From assembly GCA_035079385.1 (NCBI GenBank), contig JAVHKY010000075.1:124001-188000 (forward strand): a DNA stretch of 64,000 nt, read 5' to 3'. The translations under genes were made by a program, and so were the position numbers. Each line of letters begins with the position of its first letter. Positions within the stretch are counted from its first letter, which is position 1. Origin of the DNA: Aspidiotus rigidus. Its lineage: Eukaryota; Arthropoda; Insecta; Hemiptera; Diaspididae. The notes beneath the pieces were generated by a model that was not told the origin of the DNA, made no database searches, and worked only from the letters and a program-made list of their open reading frames with translations. This document shows, piece after piece, positions 58,505 through 64,000 of this stretch.

Positions 58505-60724
58505 GGTCCACCAAAGAAGAAGAGGGCCGTTTACTGGTGGACCAACAAGACTGCCGAATTGAGAAAAGAGTGCAACCGTCAGGGATATACCAGCGTAGTA
58601 GTGGCCGCGAAGGGGCGCGGGCGGTTGCACCGAATACCAGCTGGCTCGTAAAAGGCTGAAGAAGGCCATCAAGGACAGCAAGAGTGCTGCATGGCGAGAG
58701 CTATGTGAGATGGCAGATGACGACCCGTTTGGGAAGCCTTATAAGTTAGTGCTGAAGAAGCTAAAAGGCCTCTCAGCAATAAGCCGAATGGAGCCGGATG
58801 TTGTGGGTCAAATCATTGATGGCTTGTTCCCACAGCAGCCACCACCAATGCTAACGCTACCAATAGTAGAAGAGGATGGTATATCCCTCCTAGGCACCGA
58901 GGAGGTTGATGCAGCAGTCAATAGACTGCGGGGTAAGTATTGGAAGGCTCCAGGCCCGGATGAGATTCCAAATCCAGTCTGGAGCGCCATACATTCAGTT
59001 GACCCAGCACTGCTTGTTGATACATTCAATGCGGCAATTGTTGGGGGACTGTTCCCTGTGCGATGGAAGAAAGCCAGGCTAGCGTTGATCGATAACAGGA
59101 TAAACCACCTGGTCTACCATCCTCTTATCGTCCACTTTGTCTGCTAGACAATGTTGGGAAACTTCTAGAAAGAGTGATAGCCAATCGTTTGGAGAGCTAT
59201 CTGAAGGAAAGAGATATAATCTCTGATAGCCAGTACGGTTTTCAAACTGGACGCTGCACATCAGATGCTGGGATCCGGCTGAAGAGGATAGCCAAGTCAG
59301 CAATTGATATGCGTCCGTTTTGCGCAGCCGTCAGCCTCGACATAAGAAATGCGTTCAATTCAATTCCATGGACGATGATATTGGAAGCTCTTGTGAACGC
59401 AGGAGTGCCCGCATACCTGCTCAGGATGATCAGCAGCTATCTTAGCTGCCGTGAAATCCAGGCAGAGACGTCTGCTGATACAGTAAAGCGCCCTGTCACT
59501 TGTGGGGTGCCGCAGGGGTCGGTCCTTGGGCCGCTTTTGTGGTGCGTCGCATTTAACGGAATCTTTAAGGTGAAGCTGCCACCGGGGGTTAAGCTTATCT
59601 GCTATGCGGATGACACCCTGGTGGTATGCACCGCCGAAACAACTGTAGCGGTGGAGAGCAGGGTAAACCGGGCCCTACAGGATGTGACGCGTTGGATCGA
59701 GTCGGCTGGACTTGAACTAGCAGCAAGTAAGACGGAGGCCATTTTATTCACGACCCGTCGGAAGTTCAAGCCACCAACCTTTCGCCTGCGAGGCGTGGAA
59801 ATTGAAATCAAGAAGCAAATGAAATACCTGGGCATCTGGTTTGACTCAACGCTGAGCTTCAGGCACCATTTTCTGATGGCAGCGGAAAAGGCGGGCCGGG
59901 TAGTTGGATACCCAAGCCGCCTGATGAGGAACCTAGGAGGACCGAGAGAAGCAAGGAGAAGGATCATGATGAGCACCGCCTTGTCGATCCTCCTATATGA
60001 AGCGCCAGTATGGGCCGACTGCATGAAGATACCATACCGAAGGAGAGAGATGGTAAAAATCCAACGAAGAGCTGCGCCAAGGTGTGTTAGTGCCTACCGC
60101 ACTGTCTCGACGGAGGCTCTTTGTGTATTAGCACGTTTACCACCAATCGAGCTCCTTGCTGAGGAGAGAGCGGTGGTGTTCGAAGAAAAGAAGAGAACGA
60201 CGACCAACCGAGAAGCTTTACGGGTCAAGCAGGAGGCCAGGCGCTCCTTGCTTGTAAAGTGGAAAGCAAGAATTGCCCAGAGTGAGCTGGGTACATGGAC
60301 AACCCGTGTGCTAATACGCGACCTTGATGAGTGGATGAACCGACACCATGGTCAGCTGAACTTTCACCTGACGCAGGTGTTAAGCGGCCATGGCTGCTTC
60401 AACAAGTACCTTCACGAGAAGTTAAGGAAAGTTGAGCAGGCAACGTTTTCGCACTGTAACCGAGGGCGGGATGATGGACCACAACACACCTTATTTGAGT
60501 GTGAGGCGTGGAGGCGTGAGTGGGACGAGCTTAGTCGATCTCTTCAAGAGATCGGGGTAGATGAAGCGCTCGACCCGAGTAGCCTGGTACCCACCATGCT
60601 AGGTTCTGAAGAAGCATGGAACCAGGTGTCTGCATTTGCAGCCACCATCATGAAGAGGAAGATGGATCAGGAATGGAATAGGCAAATGCAGAACCACTCT
60701 ATGGCCTACTCAACACCTGCGTAG
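58505..60724 (+). pseudogene. R1-clade reverse transcriptase ORF2 fragment, two frameshifts
   Basis: There are three frame segments. 58505-~58640 is PPKKKRAVYWWTNKTAELRK. ~58628-59090 is EYQLARKRLKKAIKDSKSAA through GKYWKAPGPDEIPN and FPVRWKKARLALI. 59090-60724 enters as QDKPPGLPSSYRPLCLLDNV and is open for more than 516 codons. Counting from the Met at 59174: LDIRNAF (55-61), GVPQGSVLGPLLW (111-123), catalytic YADDT (144-148) and thumb YLGIWFD (218-224). The R1-type tail has LSGHGCFNKYLHEK (403-416) and a finger remnant with C428, H438 and C443. The polymerase residues are intact, but lack of the endonuclease plus the frameshifts near 58635 and 59090 make it inactive as it stands. Confidence 0.95.
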
Positions 60725-61059
60725 CATCAACATCCAGATCTGCAGGAAGAAGAGGACCAAGATCTTCCCTGAAGGGAGAAGAAGATGAAGAACCTCCAAC
60801 AGTGACCTACTGTATTGTGTATTGTGGTGGTGTTTGTTGTTTTGAGTGTTCTTATGTTTTCGTGCGTGCCAGGGGGGCACTGCAGCTTGGCAGTTGCCGA
60901 GTAGAAGAGGGGGTTCGCCTAGGAGATTCCTCCTTCACTGAAGTTATACTTGAAAGGGTCGATTCCGGTGTTGGAGGAAACAATATTAAATGCATACGCA
61001 ACCCGCACCTACTCCATAATGGATGACGGGCGGTGCTGCACATGCGACACACAAGCGAT
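60725..61059 (+). mobile_element. 3' UTR of LINE-A copy 5
   Basis: This segment is shared by all five copies: GGGGGCACTGCAGCTTGGCA, GGGGGTTCGCCTAGGAGATT, GGGTCGATTCCGGTGTTGGA, GCATACGCAACCCGCACCTA. It ends a few bases after CACATGCGACA. The conserved 3' end without poly(A) is likely the RT recognition structure. Confidence 0.85.
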
Positions 61060-61499
61060 TATCACCATTCAATACAATTACATAGAGGAAAAATACAGTC
61101 AAATTCTGTTAATCACAAGTATCTCGTGAAATATTGGCTAAAATATTCAAAAATAGTAATTGGAAGCACGCTCCATGTAACATTTTTTGATTCTTTTTTA
61201 CTCCACAGGCTTTGGGCTCTCAGTTGGGGCAAAGTACAAGTTGACGAACTACGTATATCAAGAATAGCAAAATCCTTTTTTTACGAAAAATTATACCTCG
61301 ATGCTTTTTCAACAACCTAGAAATTAATTACAATATTAAAAAAAAATATATATATATAAATGAAAAATACAACTGGAAGCGTAGGATCAGGATGTCGTCA
61401 ACTGAACACAATTTTGACGAATTTTACCAACTAGACAGTTACACAAATCGCGTCTACACCAGACGCGGATTCCAAGAGGGGGATAAGGAAAATTTATTC

Positions 61500-61720
61500 C
61501 CTCAAACCTCCCAAAAAATGACGCCTTCCTTAACGAAGTGAAACGAGGAACGCAAGAAACCTTTTCTATGGGCCGAATAGGTTTTGATATCGAGAATTGA
61601 ATTCGAAATTGGAATGCCGCATGGTCTAAATGTTTACGACTCCCTTCCTATCATATTTAGTTCGAAAGTTGAAATTTTCCCAAGTTCTTCCCCTATCATA
61701 ATCATACCGAGTGGACCACC
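61500..61720. repeat. Dispersed repeat family C member (core inverted)
   Basis: The core is in opposite orientation (GCCTTCCTTAACGAAGTGAA, then GAGGAACGCAAGAAACC near 61532-61565). It is followed by CTTCCTATCATATTTAGTTC and CCCCTATCATAATCATACCG units. The same orientation pair occurs at 8355-8415. Confidence 0.55.
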
Positions 61721-61773
61721 CAGAGTGGGTGTTTCTGCCAAGTTCACTCCAGCGCAAAAACGCAAGACGTAAG

Positions 61774-62144
61774 ATGTATACTTCAAATCTACGAAATTTG
61801 TAGCTCAATTTCATACTCAATTAGCGCCTCTACCCGACTTTCTGCGACTTTAGGGAGCCGAGTTATGGACCAAAATGTGCCAACAGAATTTCTAAAAATT
61901 AAAAATCGTCCAAACTTCTTTACTTTACTAGATTTGAAAGTGAAATGTAACGCTGATTCCGAAAAAAATGTTTGAAGAAACGTGCATTTTCATTTTCTTA
62001 TTTCGGAAATTTTGACCAATTATTAGTTAATTTTTGGCACATTTTGGTCCATGACTCGGCTCAAGAAAGTCGTAGAAAGTTGGGCAAAGACGCAAATTGA
62101 AAATAAAATCGGGACACAAATTTCGTAGATCTGAACTATACATC
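61774..62144. mobile_element. Inverted-repeat element, ~110-bp arms
   Basis: Left GATGTATACTTCAAATCTAC and TTTGTAGCTCAATTTCATAC pair with the right end (…CGTAGATCTGAACTATACATC). Inner arms share GACCAAAATGTGCCAA and its complement. No clear target duplication; it lies right beside a family C member. Confidence 0.72.
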
Positions 62145-62279
62145 CAACGGAAGACACCTCCTCCTTTTATACATCCAACGTTCTGAGATTTAGTGCCAAC
62201 TCTCATTCAACTATAGTAACATCGTTTTGGTTCACGCGATATATGTCGAAGATAATATTGAAATTCTTTCCACGCCCTT

Positions 62280-62600
62280 GTCTATCATTAAATATGGCTT
62301 GAAAGTCGGCATGTTCTCTGATTCCCCTCCTATCGTATATATTTTGAAATTGGAAATTTTTTCAAGTTCCCCTTCTTGAAATTCAAGATTTTCCGAATCC
62401 AACTCCTATCGTATAAAACATGGCTCGTCGTTCCAAGTTCCGGTCTTTAGTTCGCGAGTAGAAATTTTCTCAAATCCCCCTCCTATCATATAACACCATG
62501 TTTCGAAAGTCGGAATTTTTCTGAATTCCCATCCCATCATATATGTATACCGCGAAGACCGATATTTTTCGAGTGCTCCTCCTTTATTGGGGTAGGTCAG
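62280..62600. repeat. Scattered 45-bp-type repeats (family C)
   Basis: Five CCTCCTATCATATA-like units occur: CCCCTCCTATCGTATATATT (62324), CAACTCCTATCGTATAAAAC (62399), CCCCTCCTATCATATAACAC (62476), CCCATCCCATCATATATGTA (62528) and TGCTCCTCCTTTATTGGGGT (~62575). Spacing is 50-77 bp. They are the loosened form of the 46990-47830 array. Confidence 0.6.
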
Positions 62601-62830
62601 ATTCCCTGTTAAAAAACTCAAATATGAAGTTCGACCATATTTTTCGAGTGAAGCAAAAAAAAATGCACTCCTAATATCGCGTTGGAATGAGTAATGCAAT
62701 GTAAACAAGAATTGCACAAAATTTCCCATCTCTGTAAAGAATGGGCCACATGACCGAGAGTTTCATTAACAAGCTTTTCTTCGATTTTTGGTCTTCATCT
62801 AGGAGCCGAGCGAGACTTCAATCTCCAGCC

Positions 62831-63055
62831 TATAACAGGGTGTCCACTTTTTCTCTGAAATGAAATTCCCTGACTTTTCCATGACTTGTCCCTGACTTTT
62901 TCAGGTTTTTCCAGACCATAATCTCCACTGAAAAGCAAGAAAAAAAAAAGAAGAGGAAAAACTTCCTAGCTTGAACTTTTTTCGACGAATCTCAAAAAAT
63001 TCCCTGACTTTTCCCCGACTTCCAGATTTTCCAGACAAGTGGACACCCTGTATAA
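62831..63055. mobile_element. MITE with CAGGGTGTCCAC ends and 5-bp TSD
   Basis: The element at 62836-63050 (215 bp) has TATAA on both sides (62831-62835 and 63051-63055). TIRs are CAGGGTGTCCACTT (left) and AAGTGGACACCCTG (right). Repeated CCCTGACTTTT phrases face each other inside. A decayed copy is at 35310-35486; the termini relate to 1530-1869. Confidence 0.85.
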
Positions 63056-64000
63056 AAACGAATGAGTCTTTTGACGCCATTTTTTCCACAAGGGAGGTAT
63101 GATTGTTCTTGGAAATTGTTCGGTGTCCACCCAAGGGTAACAGGGGGAAGGTTAGTCCAATTTGCCAGGCGCAACACTGGGTCTACAGACAAAAACTAGT
63201 TAAAAAAACAGTAATTTCAAAATTTGTTAGAAAAATTCTGAAAGATACCAAATCTGAAAGAAAATTTTAAATAGAATAAATTTTGTTCTTTTGACTTTTT
63301 CGAGAAAATCAGTATTTCTCGAGATATTTTGGTTTAAATTTGTATAGATTCATATCGTCATCGGGGATGTACAGAAGGAAAATGAATCAAAAAGATTTCG
63401 ATGCTCGAGTTATTTCATTACTACAGCACTTTTTTTCCAAGAACCGAGCTTTCTGGAAACGCTATGTTGGTCGTTCAAAAACCAGTTTCTGTTCTTCCAA
63501 CTTTTCTCCACTTTTCTCCTCGCATATTTGAAAGGAATTAACGAGAAGGGAACGCCGTTTCCACTGAAAAACCCTGCATTACATCGTTGGTGAGATTCGG
63601 GAAGAAGGGAACTTTTCCTCCTTATTCTCCATTTTCTTTCATGTCAGGATTCAATGAATTTGGACTTTTGAGATACAAATGTACACGAAAAAAACAAGTT
63701 CGAAAAATTTCAATGTTATGATTGAGACACCTACGGATGCAGTGCATTCAAAGCTCTTCGAGTTCTACATTATTCAGCAAACAGGCTCTCTGCTTATACT
63801 TTCATGACAACGGACAATCTTTTATCAGCACGTACATGAGTAGAGAGAGTTGGGAAAACTTTTCCAGATGCAATCACAAAATCATATTGTTGTGTTACAC
63901 GAGATTCGTGTAACTGCCTAATTTGTAGAATCGGCAGCTTTTTATGCCAAATTCATGAAATCAGCAACAACCTTGCCAAATTTGTGAACTAAAAGTTTTT
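63056..64000. other. Unassigned sequence to window end
   Basis: No gene, repeat or element was recognised in this interval. Confidence 0.45.

Larger units (their letters stand above)
58490..61074 (+). mobile_element. R1-like LINE family A, copy 5 (best preserved, 5'-truncated)
   Basis: The element at 58505-61059 (2555 bp) is flanked by a 15-bp duplication, TATCACCATTCAATA (58490-58504 and 61060-61074), proving its limits. It begins in the linker between endonuclease and RT (AVYWWTNKTAELRKECN, an R1-type signature), so the ORF1 gag-like gene and the endonuclease were lost at insertion. It carries RT and the C-terminal domain, then ~335 bp of 3' UTR without poly(A). It defines the family seen at 1-250, 17535-18785, 26010-28035 and 39728-41820. 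Confidence 0.95.

Noticed and set aside
1..64000. tRNA and rRNA genes
   Set aside because: No cloverleaf with intact A and B boxes and no rRNA-like stretch was recognised by eye. A covariance-model search would be decisive.

Overview
This window looks like nuclear DNA from an arthropod, most likely an insect. It is AT-rich and has no long uninterrupted genes. It carries spliceosomal GT-AG signals, an R1-type non-LTR retrotransposon, a Penelope-like element, a FLYWCH/MULE DNA transposon, hAT-type MITEs and large satellite-like arrays. Nothing bacterial or plasmid-like was seen. The species cannot be told from the sequence. No complete host gene is visible. A few candidate exons are listed with low confidence, and most unassigned sequence reads as intergenic or intronic.

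Layout. 1-250: tail of an R1-like LINE (family A, copy 1), then a possible minus-strand first coding exon at 433-521. 1.5-1.9 kb: MITE with a 5-bp target duplication. 4.3-7.8 kb: large foldback structure whose arms hold ~153-bp tandem repeats. 8-12.5 kb: 'CCTAGTATA' repeat zone with a hAT-type MITE and a complete MULE (9.9-12.0 kb) encoding a FLYWCH + DDE transposase with one 74-nt intron. 15.2-16.1 kb: block very rich in TCGA. 17.5-18.8 kb: LINE-A copy 2. 18.9-20.9 kb: Penelope-like element with RT, GIY-YIG endonuclease and 282-bp inverted arms. 23.2-25.2 kb: GC-richer poly(A) retroelement with a 14-bp duplication, splitting an older decayed minus-strand coding region. 26.0-28.0 kb: LINE-A copy 3. 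28.2-30.4 kb: minisatellite with a ~160-bp higher-order period. 32.9-33.6 kb: dispersed 45-bp-type repeats. 34.3-34.7 kb: inverted repeat carrying a repeated motif. 36.8-37.6 kb: broken coding remnant of unknown identity. 39.7-41.8 kb: LINE-A copy 4, split by a TTAA-target MITE. 46.8-48.0 kb: TIR-bounded element filled with 45-bp repeats. 49.0 kb: hAT-type MITE. 52.8-53.8 kb: two foldback MITEs. 53.8-55.4 kb: decayed RNase H-bearing LINE (family B, minus strand). 58.5-61.1 kb: LINE-A copy 5, the best preserved, with a 15-bp duplication. 61.8-63.1 kb: two more inverted-repeat elements.

How it works together. The window is a nested graveyard of mobile elements. Autonomous families (R1-like LINE, Penelope, MULE, RNase H LINE) supply recognisable proteins, and every one of them is truncated or frameshifted here. 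Non-autonomous elements sit inside or next to them. Several insertions are dated relative to each other by exact target duplications: the TTAA MITE is younger than LINE-A copy 4, and the poly(A) element is younger than the decayed coding region it splits. No new defence, biosynthetic or regulatory system could be demonstrated. The best candidates for undescribed biology are the tandem-repeat-filled foldback/TIR elements, the TCGA-rich block, the unidentified coding remnants, and a short conserved core motif dispersed at eight places.
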